From Pontederia crassipes (lineage: Eukaryota > Streptophyta > Magnoliopsida > Commelinales > Pontederiaceae), in contig CM060193.1 of the NCBI GenBank assembly GCA_030549335.1, positions 43,571,391-43,635,390 of the forward strand: a stretch of 64,000 bases of DNA, in the 5' to 3' direction. A program made the position numbers and the translations under genes. The notes beneath the pieces were generated by a model. The model worked only from the letters and a program-made list of their open reading frames with translations, was not told the origin of the DNA and searched no databases. Positions 21,226 through 32,529 of the stretch are shown here, in pieces. Position 1 is the stretch's first letter. The number at the start of each line of letters is the position of its first letter.

Positions 21226-22310
21226 GTGCATTATGTAGTTCTTATTTCAAGAGTTAAGCGATTGTGTTCTTCTATGGTTTCAATGTCACAAATGAGATGG
21301 CATGCTAAGCATAAAATTGAAGGTGTTATGCTACATCCATATGATGATAAGGCATGGAAATATTTTGATCAAATGCATCCATAATTATATAAGATCCTAG
21401 AGATAGAAAACTTGACTTGTGTGCATATGGTTTTACACCATACTTACAAACATCACATCCTTATTCGTGTTGACCAAGGATACTTACTCCATACAAGTTG
21501 ACTTATGGAGTATATAAGATTGCTCCATATATGTTTTTGGATGTGCATCATTCTCAACCTTCACAATCCCAAACATAAGACAGCAACCTCCTAATGATGA
21601 GATAAAAGAATTATGGAATGATGTTAACTTATGACATCTCAACTAAAAAGAATGTTACCTTGAAAGCCGCATTGATTTGGATATTCATGACTTTCTTTCA
21701 TATGAAATGTCACCTAGTTCGATGATTGCAAGTAAGATAGCATGCTCATATTACATGGATGAATCAAAGTCTTTTACCCTGAAAAATGGAGGTAAGAAAT
21801 TTTGGTTTTGTTGTCATTGACAATATTTACCTCTTGATCATCCTTCTTAAAACAATAAAAGTGTATTTCAAATAAAACAAGTTGTGCATGAATTCATCTA
21901 GTCAGATTATCTAGAACTGAATCCATAGATGTAGTTAGTTGTTTTTATAAGATAATTGACAATCCAAATGTTAGATGCAATGGATACTGTATTTTTCATA
22001 ATTGGACTAAACATAGTATATTTCAGTATTTACAATGTTGGAAAGATAACTTAATTCATCATGGTATGAATGTTATACACATTAAGAAGAATGTAAATGA
22101 TAATATATTCGATGTTGTAATGGATGTTAAGGGTAAGACAAAGGACAATACAAAAATGAAAATAGATTTGAAAGAGTATTGCCGATGTCCAAAGCAGCAA
22201 CTTAATAACATGCTCAATGGTACATTAGCTAAATTGAAAGTGAATTATACTCTTATGAAGAACAGAAGACACATGTGTGCCGATGGGTGCAAGATCTTCT
22301 ATTAATGTCA
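21226..22310 (+). pseudogene. CACTA (En/Spm) TNP2 transposase relic
   Basis: In shifting plus-strand frames one reads the TNP2 order: QMRWHAKHKIEGVMLHPYDD then AWKYFDQMHP (about 21285-21380), CAYGFTPYL-like (about 21423), PYKLTYGVYKIAPYMFLDVH (about 21495-21553), MMLTYDISTKKNVTLKAALI (about 21618-21678), and an open segment from 22066 with HIKKNVNDNIFDVVMDVKGK (family form HIEKNVxDNxxGTLLxxxGK). TNP2 is the DDE transposase of plant CACTA elements. Many stops and frameshifts make this copy inactive. No CACTA termini or transposase-flanking repeats were found. Confidence 0.8.
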
Positions 22311-22349
22311 GACAGTCACGCTTCAAATTTGATCAAATATGTGGTTATA

Positions 22350-22790
22350 AGCTAAGTGTGTTTGTTCAGATTGAAGAATCATGATTGTCATGTTTTCATG
22401 GAGACTTTGCTTTCAATTCTGTTTTTGTCATTGCCAAAGAAGATATTGAAGTCTTTTGTCATTGCCAAGGAATTATGTTTGACAACTTTAATCGTAGATA
22501 ACATGAGTTAGTTGGAACAAAAAATATTCTAATCATTTTGTGCAAGTTAGAAAGAATATTTCAATCAAATTTTCTTATTACGTGAAACACTTGTCAATTC
22601 ATTTGCCCTATGAAGCTAAGGTAGGTGGGCCAATTTAATATTGGTGGATATACTCATTTGAGAAATACCTAATAAAATAACAAGAACGATTAAAAATAAA
22701 GCATGAGTTCAAGGTTCTATATGTGAAGCATATATGACTCAAGAGATATCACGAACATGATCAAGATGCTTCCTAGACTATTGCTCATAG
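22350..22790 (+). pseudogene. DUF4218-like C-terminal domain of the CACTA relic
   Basis: RLKNHDCHVFMETLLSI (about 22368-22418) matches the KSHDCHVLMQxLLP start of the domain that follows TNP2 in CACTA proteins. Further on, LSIHLPYEAKVGGPI (about 22590-22634) and YSFEKYL match the HLPxEAxLGGPVxxRWMYPFER part. Stops and frame changes intervene. Confidence 0.75.
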
Positions 22791-23160
22791 TTGTCATCTT
22801 TCACAAGCCGTGAGATTATCTTGTCATGATGGTAAAGAAATTCATCATGGGTGTGAGTGAGGTGAAAGCAAGTTCTAAGCCTGCTCACTAGATTTGATAT
22901 GGGTGTCACACCCGCTATGGAAAATATCATTCACGGTCGTGAGCTAATGGTCATTCACGAAGGTTCATAGTTACTCGTTCAAGGGCATGATAGTTAAGTA
23001 AGTGTGGTGAGTAGTTATGTAACTATCGTGAAATTTTCCTTCACGATTGTGAGTGAGAGGCTTCCATTGCCCTAATTTTATTTGCTTGGTCATGGTCGTG
23101 ACCAGGTGGTTCACGCCCGTGATGAGGCTCCAATGTGGCAATTTTTTATCCTATTTTCTA
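22791..23160 (+). repeat. Palindrome-rich repeat (TCACGGTCGTGA type)
   Basis: Irregular series of TCACG-CGTGA half-sites, for example TTCACGGTCGTGAGC (about 22931) and GGTCATGGTCGTGACCAGG (about 23090), with variants of TTCACGxxxGTGA. The style recalls LTR-internal arrays elsewhere in the window. No LTR borders were defined here. Confidence 0.5.
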
Positions 23161-23524
23161 TGTTTTGATGCAAGAAATTTGGATAACAATATCATATACA
23201 AAAACGAGGCATGATCACCTGGAATTTTAAACATATAAAATTCATAGATCAAGACCATCTATCATGATACTTTATTAGAACTTGGGGATTTTCCCAAAGC
23301 ACATAAAAAAATATTTAGATTTCGGACAAGGTATTTTTAGATCTCTCATTTCATTACAATTAAATCATAGAAAGAGGAGAAAGATATTTAGAACCTCTTT
23401 ACTAATTAAAAGCATATATATATATAAGTTAAATTAGCATGCAACAACAAATTGTGGTTGCACAGTATAATCATATATTTTGGATGGCCCAAAACACAAG
23501 TAATTTACACTGTCAGATTAACAT

Positions 23525-23623
23525 GTGATTGCATAATGCGACCACAGCTTTTAGTTGCACACTAATATGCATGTGTGTGTGATTGCACGATGCGCCATAG
23601 CTTATAGTTGCACACTAATATGG

Positions 23624-23625
<2 letters not shown>
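23525..23625 (+). repeat. Two tandem copies of an about 50-bp unit
   Basis: TGTGATTGCATAATGCGACC ... AGTTGCACACTAATATG is repeated as TGTGATTGCACGATGCGCCA ... AGTTGCACACTAATATG directly downstream; a weaker relative lies near 23440. Confidence 0.75.
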
Positions 23626-23626
<1 letters not shown>

Positions 23627-23696
<70 letters not shown>

Positions 23697-23697
23697 A
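23627..23697. repeat. Compound (TA)n(GATA)n(GA)n microsatellite
   Basis: About 40 bases of TA, then four to five GATA units, then GA dinucleotides. Confidence 0.95.
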
Positions 23698-23892
23698 TGT
23701 TCCTTTTGAGACTAGGTCATAATGTAAAACCATGATACAATCATTTTTTTTTCTTTTTTATATATGTGGTATTATGGGTATATAAGCTTTTTTTTAGTTT
23801 TGCATGTAGGTGTTGTACCAATGTCTAAGTTGTTTCTAGTTTTGTATGTAATTGTTACACATAATGGTACAATTAAGTTATCTTGGAATAAT

Positions 23893-24810
23893 TAAGTTGA
23901 TTTTAATGAGATTAGTTTTTTAATATTATTATTTTTCCAATTGCCACTTTTAGTATCCGAGCAAGTAGAGTTAATTATCCAGTTGTTGTTAACTATTACT
24001 GTGAGACTCTCATTAAAAAAATTTCGTAGCAAAAAATTGAACTCAAACTTGTGTAAGTTAGGTGTGAGCACGGGTCGGGACGACCCGGTCCCCCCGGCTC
24101 GGCCCGACCCAGATTTTTCGAGTTTTTTTCGACCCGGTTAAATATATTATATTTATATTAATTTATTTTTAAATAGTATATTTATGCTTATTTTAAATAA
24201 AAAATTATATTTTATTTGATATATATCTTAAATATACATTATTTTATATTATCATATATATAATTTAATTAATATTTATCATATTTATATAATAATATTA
24301 TTTTTTTACTATTTTATTTATTATTTAACTTTTTTTATGATCAAATCGGGACAATCGGGAATTCTCAGTTTTTATTCCGGTTTGACCGAGACGTTCTGGA
24401 CCCGACCGGGTCCAAGATCGGGTCTCTTTTTCTAGAAACCCGGAGCAAACCGGGTCGGGACCGGGTCTCGGCCGACCCGGTCCCGGTCCCGGTCCCGGTC
24501 CTGATTTTGCTTACCCCTAGTGTAAGTGGATATTAAGTTGTCTCTAATAAAACTAGTTTCTTAATATTATTTTTTAAAATTATCAAGGCCGACCCGGTCC
24601 GGTTTTGTTCACTTCTAGTATAAGTGAATATTAAGTTGTCTCTAATAAGACTAGTTTCTTAATATTTTTTTTTTAAATTATCACATCAGTATGTATCCGA
24701 GCAGGTAGAATTAATTGTCCAACTACTTTAACAACGATGACGAGACTCTCAACAAAAAGAAAATGATACTCAAAAGTTGAATTCCAAACTTGTGTAAGCG
24801 GCAAGGAGGT
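23893..24810 (+). repeat. Diverged tandem duplication of a 170-bp segment, one copy split by a MITE
   Basis: Segment 23893-24058 (landmarks: GTATCCGAGCAAGTAGAGTT, GAGACTCTCA, TTGAACTCAAACTTGTGTAA) recurs at about 24627-24805. A third partial copy (ATTAAGTTGTCTCTAATAA to CTAGTTTCTTAATATT) lies at about 24530-24605. An hAT-type MITE interrupts the array directly after the first copy. Confidence 0.75.
24059..24519. mobile_element. hAT-type MITE rich in CGGGTC/GACCCG
   Basis: 461 bp with ends TAGGTGTGAGCACGGGTC and, in reverse complement, TAGGGGTAAGCAAAATCAGG. It is flanked by a perfect 8-bp duplication GTGTAAGT at 24051-24058 and 24520-24527. Ends of YAGGGxTG type and 8-bp duplications are hAT hallmarks. 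The arms are packed with CGGGTCGGG/CCCGACCCG and would fold back; the centre is AT-rich. No coding capacity. Confidence 0.85.
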
Positions 24811-26306
24811 GTTTACTAGTTCACCCAGCCCGGTGGTCTTAATATTGTTTTTTTTTTACTGTAGATGACTTGTGTACAAGAGAAGAAATTGTAATGTTAA
24901 AATTCTACTTGGTACTATATTATATTTAAGAAGACATTTACGCATATGAAACAAATAGTACATATATGAATACTATAAAATACATCGTTCTACTCATATA
25001 TACCAGCAAGGTTATTAACATTTCGACCTAAATTTTAGTATCTTATGACTTTAAAACATCTAATCGCTTGATCTTACTCCGAAAATCTTGTGTGTAGGAT
25101 ATTAATTCGATTTTAATTTTATGTCATATGATCTAATTAGATTCTATATGATTTTATATAATAATATAACCATTTAATAATAAAAACATATATTTGTGAA
25201 AATTATAATAATTTATATGAAAGTTCAGTGTACTCCTTGTCAACTTTTATTATTTTTTTGTTATACCGTTGCTTGTACATTGATGGGACTGCCACTTACT
25301 AAAATTCAATTTGAGAGTATGAGTGGATCTTTAAAAGATATATTTCCGTTAATAAGCAACAATTCCCGATTCAGTTTTATAATTTTCTATCGTGGAAAAA
25401 TAAATTTAGAGAATAATAAATTTTATTCAAAAGAATATAATATTTATTATATTCTTATTTTTTTCTCTCTATTTGATGTAAAAGGAATAACTTTTAAATA
25501 TATTATGTTTTAAAATAAAAAGATTTTATTATAAATATTTGACATTATTATTATTATTATTATAAAAATAATAATATAATTTTATGTGGTAAATTATAAA
25601 AAAATTAAAAAAAGAAAGATAAAATATGAAACTCATGAATACACTGCTATTTCATCATTTCGGTGATATATAAAAATTAATGTTTTGTAAAATAATATAA
25701 CATACCAAGATGATTTCATCAAAATCAATTGGAATCTGTATGTTTGGTCATATTCACTTGAATAAACGTTTATTTTTTCATTTTATTCTTCAATCAAATG
25801 TCGCCTGAATGATTTTGAAATGCGCACATTGCAAATTAAATTAATTAAATTATATTTACTTGTTGTTAGATAGAACTTTAATTCTCAATTTTATTATGAC
25901 ATCATTTCTGACAAAATCCCTCTAATGAGAAATATATAATAACTATTAACGAATTCATATCCGAATCGTGCAACGTACCAAAATTATACTAGTTACCATA
26001 AAAGTTTGAAATGAAATGAAGGATTTTATTTTTTCGGCAAGTAAGAAAGAAGGAATTTGACTACCTACCACGGGGCAGGTCCCCAAGAAATCAAGAAAAA
26101 TTCAATTGAAATCTTGGGAATCAATTCTCGATGCACACAAGAATGGGACCTTTAAATAAGAACAGTTGAGGTGCATCACATGAAAGCATCATTTGTGAAA
26201 AAGGAGTAATCATAATGATCTTGCAGGACATAAATAGTTAAAGCATTAGTCCAACAAAAGGATAATTTTATCTTCATCTTTTTCATGTAGAGAGATGAGG
26301 AGTCTC
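24811..26306. other. AT-rich intergenic DNA downstream of NPL4
   Basis: No coding region recognised. The longest open frame (25196-25513, plus) is AT-driven and shows no domain. The last few hundred bases should include the NPL4 3' untranslated region; no canonical AATAAA was picked out with confidence. Confidence 0.55.
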
Positions 26307-29300
26307 TCAGGCAGTAGCAGCCAAGGATTCAATCAAAATTTTGTATCCCTCGGTAACAGGTGATTGGCTCCGGATGCACTCGGCAAGCGCCGGAATGTCA
26401 TGCTTTGCGTCCAAGTACTTGGCAAGTAATAGGAGAAGGTGGAAGTCGGAGATGCGCTTTACAAACGCAACGTTCTTTGCCCGTTCCAAGTGGTTTCTCA
26501 GAGCCCAAGTGGTCACAGTGGTGATGCGATTCTCTATAGGAAATGTTGATGACAATGGCCCCTGGAAAACAAATCCAAACATGAATGCGCATTAGTTGAA
26601 AGTCATGAAAACACCCAACATGGTTTAAATTGTTCCAGTTTCCAACACAAATGCAAAGAAACATAAATGACTACCGGGCCAATCACCAACCTATAAGGAC
26701 ACAGAGGAGTTTCATTTTAGTTATTACTATCAGTTTGACTTAGGTATGAACAGATTAATCAGCCTTGGGCGTGCAGAGCAATATAGTCCATCAATTCTCA
26801 AAAATAAATAAAGAAATGGTAGATCTGTGTTGTATTCCTTTGACCTTTTACTTAACAGCTAAAAGTCCACTGTATTGATTCCAACATGATTTGAGGGAAT
26901 TTCATAAACCATATAAGATCAGTTTCATGGAATTATGTATTCTGTAATAAACAACATTATGGTGTGGAATAAAATAAAAGGTGAAAATATACAATAAAAT
27001 GTATGTTATTGTGAAATTGTAGAAGCCCAGTCTAGAGCAAAACTAAAAGTTGATCAACAATTTCTGAACGAATAATCACTCTCAAAATTTTGGTTGCGAT
27101 AATTTCCTGTTGATATAGTCACATTTTAATGGGAACCAATGATGAACCAATTTGCATAGGAAAGCAACATACGTGACAAGAAACATAAGCTGACAGACAA
27201 GGTATCAGTGTTGCAATCTGAACCAACTAGCACAATTGACATAATTTATTTTGTCACAACAAAAGTGGTCCCCCACTTACGTAACAAAGATAACCTAAGA
27301 AATGGAAGTCCTATTGAAAGATTGAAGATTTGAGCATAGCTCGAGTTAATTCACTTTTTGTAACATCATCCCATAGTTATCCTAGTAGTCGGTCCCAAGC
27401 CCGGATAAAGGAGGAGGGTTGTGTTAGGCCCCGACAGCCAGCATAAAATCCTGTCGAATCTTATGAACATGGATCATCCCATAGTTATCGTAGTGTGGTG
27501 TTTCCTGATATTGAGAAATCATGAAGGGTTTGGTAATTGTAGCATTTATCCAATGATTAACCTCACCAAAGCTAATCATCAACGTAGAAGGTGCAATGCT
27601 CTAATGCCCCGAACTTTTGAGAAGTCAAATTTAGTGATTAATATTGAGGATGTGAAGTTCTATTAACTATAATTATAATAAAGGTACCGGAAAAGAACAA
27701 ATAGGATGAAGATAGTACAGGATCTGAAGCTTTACTAGTGATAAAGAACAAAATAAAAGTACAGGAAAAGAACAAATAGGATGAATAATAAGTTTCTTGG
27801 ACTTAAATTCTGATATATAACAATATCAATTTGTACTAATGCTACTTTTAATAATGATGTGGAATAAGAGTTCAATCATCTGTTGTCACCATGTTGAGAT
27901 TTTCTTCTTTTTTTCTTTGAGAGGAAGCATTCCATAAATGAAGGGAAAGCTAAAAGTATTTACTAAAGAGGGATGAATGTATCCTTTTATAATCATCCTT
28001 TTCACACAAAAAGAATTGAGTAGTTTGAGCAAGCATACCATGGAATGGAAAGGTACAGAAACATATATTAACAACAGCATGGCGTAGAGATGTATATATT
28101 AACAAAAATCATAAGGTAAATCATAACTGAAGAGCGGCACCAATGTTGTCAAACTTGTAAATCAGATTCAAGGGTTGGGTAAACACTTATGTAGGATAGA
28201 TGATTCTACCAAATTTCGAAGATAGCTACATAAAAATAAAGAACATTAAAGATATCAATATAATTCCAAGGTTGTTAACAAGCAATATTTTAAGAATTGC
28301 ATCTCATTTATAAAACATCAATATGAGAAAAGTGTATCTTTTTCTTTCTAAAGGTGTATCTATTCCAGAGAGAATCGTCCAAAGAGAAGGATCTTCCTGG
28401 AAACTATATAACACAGATCATATAAACGAATATAATGGTTATATTTTTTTCCCCAGATACAAAGGAGGCCAAAGTCCTATGCAAGGAAACATAAACAGAG
28501 AAATTAAGAGAGTACACAATTCGTATCAACTCCCACGATGAGAACCAAACTCGAGACCTCTTTGTCAACTAGTTGAGATGTTCATCACTGTGCTAACATC
28601 ACGTTTTCAGGACAATGTTTATCTATCATGATTTAAATGTAGCACTTTCGGAAGATAGATGCGAGGAACATGCAGCAGATAAAGATAAATTGAATACGTC
28701 TAAAAAAAAAGATAAATTGAATAATCAGATTCACAAGCAGTACAAGAAACCTATGGTAGCAATCATTAAATCAAGCTTTCTCAATTTATGCAAAGTGTTG
28801 ATAGAATCCAGCAGCGAAAGTGCAATCAATTAAGTATATTAGAGTCCAACTTTCTCAATTTATGCAAAAATAGTCAGCAGAATGGTAGGTAATTTTAACT
28901 AAATCCATATGCTCAAAGTATCAACTGACCTGGTGATCGGAAATTTTGACAGGGACAAGGAAGAAATCATTATCAACCTCCTTAGTGTCCTTCCCAGCAA
29001 CGACAACATCCTTCATCATTCTCGAAATCCTGGGATCGTCGTCCTCCCCGAATTCTGTCACGAACCACTCCTCCTTAAACAGGCGCATGCAAGTATCGCT
29101 CATCTGGAAGGCCTCAAAGTGCACGTCGGAGGCCCCATCGTCAGAAACCTCCAGCTTGACGATGACCGTGACCCACTCGGGAATGCCGCCCTCGGCCTGG
29201 AGCTCTGCAGCCTGCAGCACCTCCCTCCCGGACATTGTGTACTTGGCGGTTCCTTCCTTCCGGCCGACGGCCTGAGTGAAGATGAAGCCGACACGACGCA

Positions 29301-29937
29301 TGCCGAGTCCAGCGGCGATGAGCTCGACGAGAACCTCCTCATCGGGGTCACGAAAGAGGGCGACGGTCTCCTCGGTGCCCTGCTGCGGGGGCTCGTAGAT
29401 GAAGTCGACGGAGACGGTGTGGTCCTCGCCGACGCGGCCGTAGAGGAATCCGGCGCGCTTGACGGCGAAGGCGAGGGTGTCGGCGGCGTAGAGCTGGAAG
29501 GCGTTGGCTGCGTCGCGGTCGAAGGACGCGGCGTCGCAATGGGGGGACTCCTGGGGGGCGACGCGCACCTGCCGCGCGATGAGGTCGTCGATGGTCATCT
29601 TGCGGCGGGTGGAGGGAGTGAAGGCGGAGGCGGGAGGGGGCGCGGGGCCGGAGCGGCGGGAGCCCTCGGGGTAGGAGAGGAAGAGGACGGAGCCGTGGGA
29701 GAGGCCGAGGGAGGACAGGGGGACGGAGGGGTCGGAGAGGAGGGCCGCGGGCGGGGTGTTCGAGGGATTGCCCGAGTGGGTGAGGAGGAGTTTGGGGTCG
29801 AGGGAGAGGGACTGCACGGAGGCGGGGAGGCCGAGCTGTGCGTCGACGAGGGAGCGGAGGGTGCCGACGGTGGCGGAGGAGAGGTCGGGGACGGTGACGC
29901 GCTCTAGGCCGTCGCGGCTGCGGATGCGAAGGATCAT
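26307..29937 (-). CDS. NPL4: NPL4, Cdc48/p97 ubiquitin-substrate cofactor
   Basis: Plant NPL4 (420 aa), partner of UFD1 and CDC48 in extracting and delivering ubiquitinated proteins to the proteasome. Exon 1 is 29937-28930 (336 codons, ending CAG before GTCAGT); exon 2 is 26561-26307 (84 codons plus stop, after TTTTCCAG). Residues 1-90 form the ubiquitin-like domain (MILRIRSRDGLERVTV); about 110-415 form the NPL4 domain (MTIDDLIARQ, FQLYAADTLAFAVKRAGFLY, VDFIYEPPQQG, RRVGFIFTQ; exon 2 KRISDFHLLLLLAKYLD and EGYKILIESLA). It lacks the zinc fingers of animal NPL4, as plant members do; Arabidopsis NPL4 is similar in length. I chose 29937 because family members begin with this MxxRIRSRDG; the frame is open 159 codons further upstream. 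Exon 1 is very GC-rich. Symbol by family resemblance only. Confidence 0.93.
27382..27472 (+). mobile_element. Au-like SINE, 3'-truncated, in NPL4 intron 1
   Basis: Contains GGATAAAGGAGGAGGGTTGT, GTTAGGCCCCGACAGCCAGC and GTCGAATCTTATGAACATGG, the central block of the Au-like SINE that also occurs at 16140-16255. It is flanked by a perfect 17-bp duplication ATCATCCCATAGTTATC (27365-27381 and 27473-27489). The usual GTTGTTG 3' end is absent. It is antisense to NPL4. Confidence 0.85.
28480..28605 (-). mobile_element. Possible tRNA-derived SINE in NPL4 intron 1
   Basis: On the minus strand the sequence TTAGCACAGTGATGAACATC resembles a pol III A box and GGTCTCGAGTTTGGTTC about 35 bases later resembles a B box; an A-rich tail-like stretch occurs near 28445. 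No target duplication found. Tentative. Confidence 0.3.
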
Positions 29938-30414
29938 GGTCGCCGGCGCTGGCGTCGACTTGGACTTCTTGCCAACGGCGTCGTCGGGGAGGAAGCACTT
30001 GCGCTTCTTCTTTGATGGCTCTATGATGCTCGTCGAAGAAGGAGAAGAAGAAGAAATTGTTGCCGTCGTCGGAGATCCGAAAAGGAGTCGTCGTGTGAGG
30101 TAAAAGAAAAAGAAGACACGGAGCCGAAGACGAAAAGGAAAAGGAAAAGATGAAAGAAGAAAGATTCGGGTGGATGGATGGATGGATGTACCGGAGGGAG
30201 AGGAATCTGTAGCTAATACAAAATCCAACTCCTCGACTTCTACTCGAACTGCGACTTCTTTTACCCTGCTTTCGTAAGTTTTGGTTATCGGATTAGAGTT
30301 GGGTTTTCTTTTCTTTTCTTTTCTTTTCTTTTGTAACTTCACGATTCCTCCTCGCGTTTGGTGGTGGTGGTGGTGTATCCATCCCTTTTTTTTTGTTTTG
30401 TTTCGTACTAACAA
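29938..30414 (-). other. NPL4 5' leader, open in frame with the CDS
   Basis: No stop in the NPL4 frame for 159 codons upstream of the chosen start; the only upstream in-frame ATG is at 30414. The part next to the start encodes KKKRKCFLPDDAVGKKSKS, which looks like a basic nuclear-localisation signal. Further upstream are GATG/CATC and TTTTC (30309-30333) simple repeats that look like untranslated leader or promoter. I treat it as untranslated. Confidence 0.5.
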
Positions 30415-32525
30415 AATTACAAATCATCTTTTTTTTCTCTTTGTTCATTTTATTCTGAACGAAAACATTTATTTTGTGCAAATAAATTTTGAATTATGAT
30501 TTTAATTTGGAATTCTTGCGTAAGTACGAATGCTTATTAATTATGCACTTGAAATGATATATTTTGAACTTGTAAATTTTAAATTATATAATAAAAATAT
30601 TTTTAAACTTGAAATGATATTTGCGCTTATATAAGAATGTCATATAAGAAAAGATCTTGCCCGACGCAAGTGTATGATTTGATAAACTTTTTTGTGTAGT
30701 TTCTATTATGATTTGAATATCATATGAATTGTGATAGATGTGAATTTTAAATGCTTTTGAAAAATTTAATTGAAATAAGTATATTGTCAAAGTTACAACT
30801 TGATAATTTGGATTTTGAACAAACAATATAAACATTATAATCTTGCCTATCTCAAAGTTTAGAAATGCATATGTTGCTCATTAGCTCAAATCCTTGTCTT
30901 TTGACAATTGTGAGTGCTTGATTATACACTCCATATTTTGATATTTGAGATTTTTTTTTACTTGCATGATGTTTCGATGTTGCAACAAATCGTAATTGTG
31001 AAATTTAAATGGACAAATCACTTCATTTACAATTTTTTTTGTTGGTGTCATAAAAACTGAAAACTCTTTTGAGAATGTGGATGCAAGAACATATGAAGAG
31101 CTTTGAAATGAATTTATCCTAGTTTCTTTTGACTTTAGGTAATTTTGTTGCAAAATTCTTATATTACTCACATGTCAAAATATATATAATCACTTATATT
31201 CTTCCCATGATCAATATAATGCATATAAATTTGATTTGGCAAGAAAAGATGAAATTAGTACTATGAAAACTATGATCAAAGCATGTTTAAAAAATTATTT
31301 TTTGACCATTAGTGAAATTTAAAAATAAATTATGCATTGCTAATTTAAATGTAAAATCTTTTGTTGCAATAAGAAAAATAAATCTGAGTATATACAATAC
31401 AAGTGATTCACTTGTGCAAGTTGATAGGGAGACATTTGGGCGTTTCGCTAAGTGAGCATATAAGCATATTTAAGAATAACATCTTGGCATTATGTGCCGA
31501 TATGATTTCCATTATGATATGACAACACTAAATGACTTCATGAATGATTATTTTGCATTTTGAATGGTATATTCATCACTTGCGGTGAAATGTCAATGTG
31601 AAACTTGTGAATTACATGAAATTGAAAATATTGGAAATACTTTTAGGACTTCATGCCTTGTACAAATATCATGGCATATTTTGAGGTTGAATACTTATGT
31701 TATTTGTTGAGCTCTCGGTACATGGATGCATATTGTCATGGCTCATTGCACTAGAAGTCATTCGGACATACATGCACCCTATGACCCTTAATAAATTACT
31801 TTGGCATAAGATGATGGATCACACTAGTGTGACATTTGTAAAGCTTTGCATAAGGCATTTAACTTCCAAAACTTATACACCTATTAAAAAAATGCATATT
31901 GCTAAGGAGATATAAGTTGTCATATGCATCTTCAAGTAAACATTGATTTATAAAATTGCATGACCCGTCTCTTTTAAACTTCAAAATTTTCATATCATGA
32001 GAAGAAATTTTTGCCTCCCATTCACAATTTGAATGGTTATCAATTCCTTAAAGAAAAAGAGAGAACATATATATGCGTATATACATACATACATACATAC
32101 ATACATACATACATACATACACAAGTTTAAATCTTGACTATTCTTTTCATTACTCACAAGTTATCATTTCCTTGTCATTGTTCTTGACAATTATCTTGTG
32201 ATAAAGGATGAAAGAAAGAAAATAAAAATTGACCAAGATGATAAGAGGAGCTTCTTCAATAAATTAAAATATTGATTCCTTAACTTTCTTTGAATATGTT
32301 TTGCTCATCTTGTCAAATCTTAGACAATTGATCTAATTTAAATTTTACATATCATTATTGTCTCAAAGCTTTATTTGATAGTTTGGTTCGTAATATAAGT
32401 TTTTTATACTTATATTGTTTTTAGTCGTTACACATTTTTATTTTTTATTTTGTTCTTATAAACTATTCGTCGATTTACGGGGGAGTTACTTTTTATTGTC
32501 ATATGTCAAACAAGACAATAAGTTA
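30415..32525. other. AT-rich DNA, no gene recognised
   Basis: Upstream of NPL4. Only AT-driven short frames; 31697-31915 (plus, 72 codons) shows no domain. An (ATAC)n microsatellite lies at about 32081-32121. Confidence 0.55.
32081..32121. repeat. (ATAC)n microsatellite
   Basis: About ten ATAC tetranucleotides. Confidence 0.95.
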
Positions 32526-32529
32526 TGAA

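Noticed and set aside
28909..29907. 332-codon plus-strand ORF opposite NPL4 exon 1
   Set aside because: It is the antisense shadow of a GC-rich exon; its Gly/Glu/Val-rich composition follows from NPL4 codon use and no domain is visible.
29348..29998. 216-codon Arg/Pro-rich minus-strand ORF
   Set aside because: A second frame of the same GC-rich NPL4 exon, with the low-complexity composition expected of a shadow.
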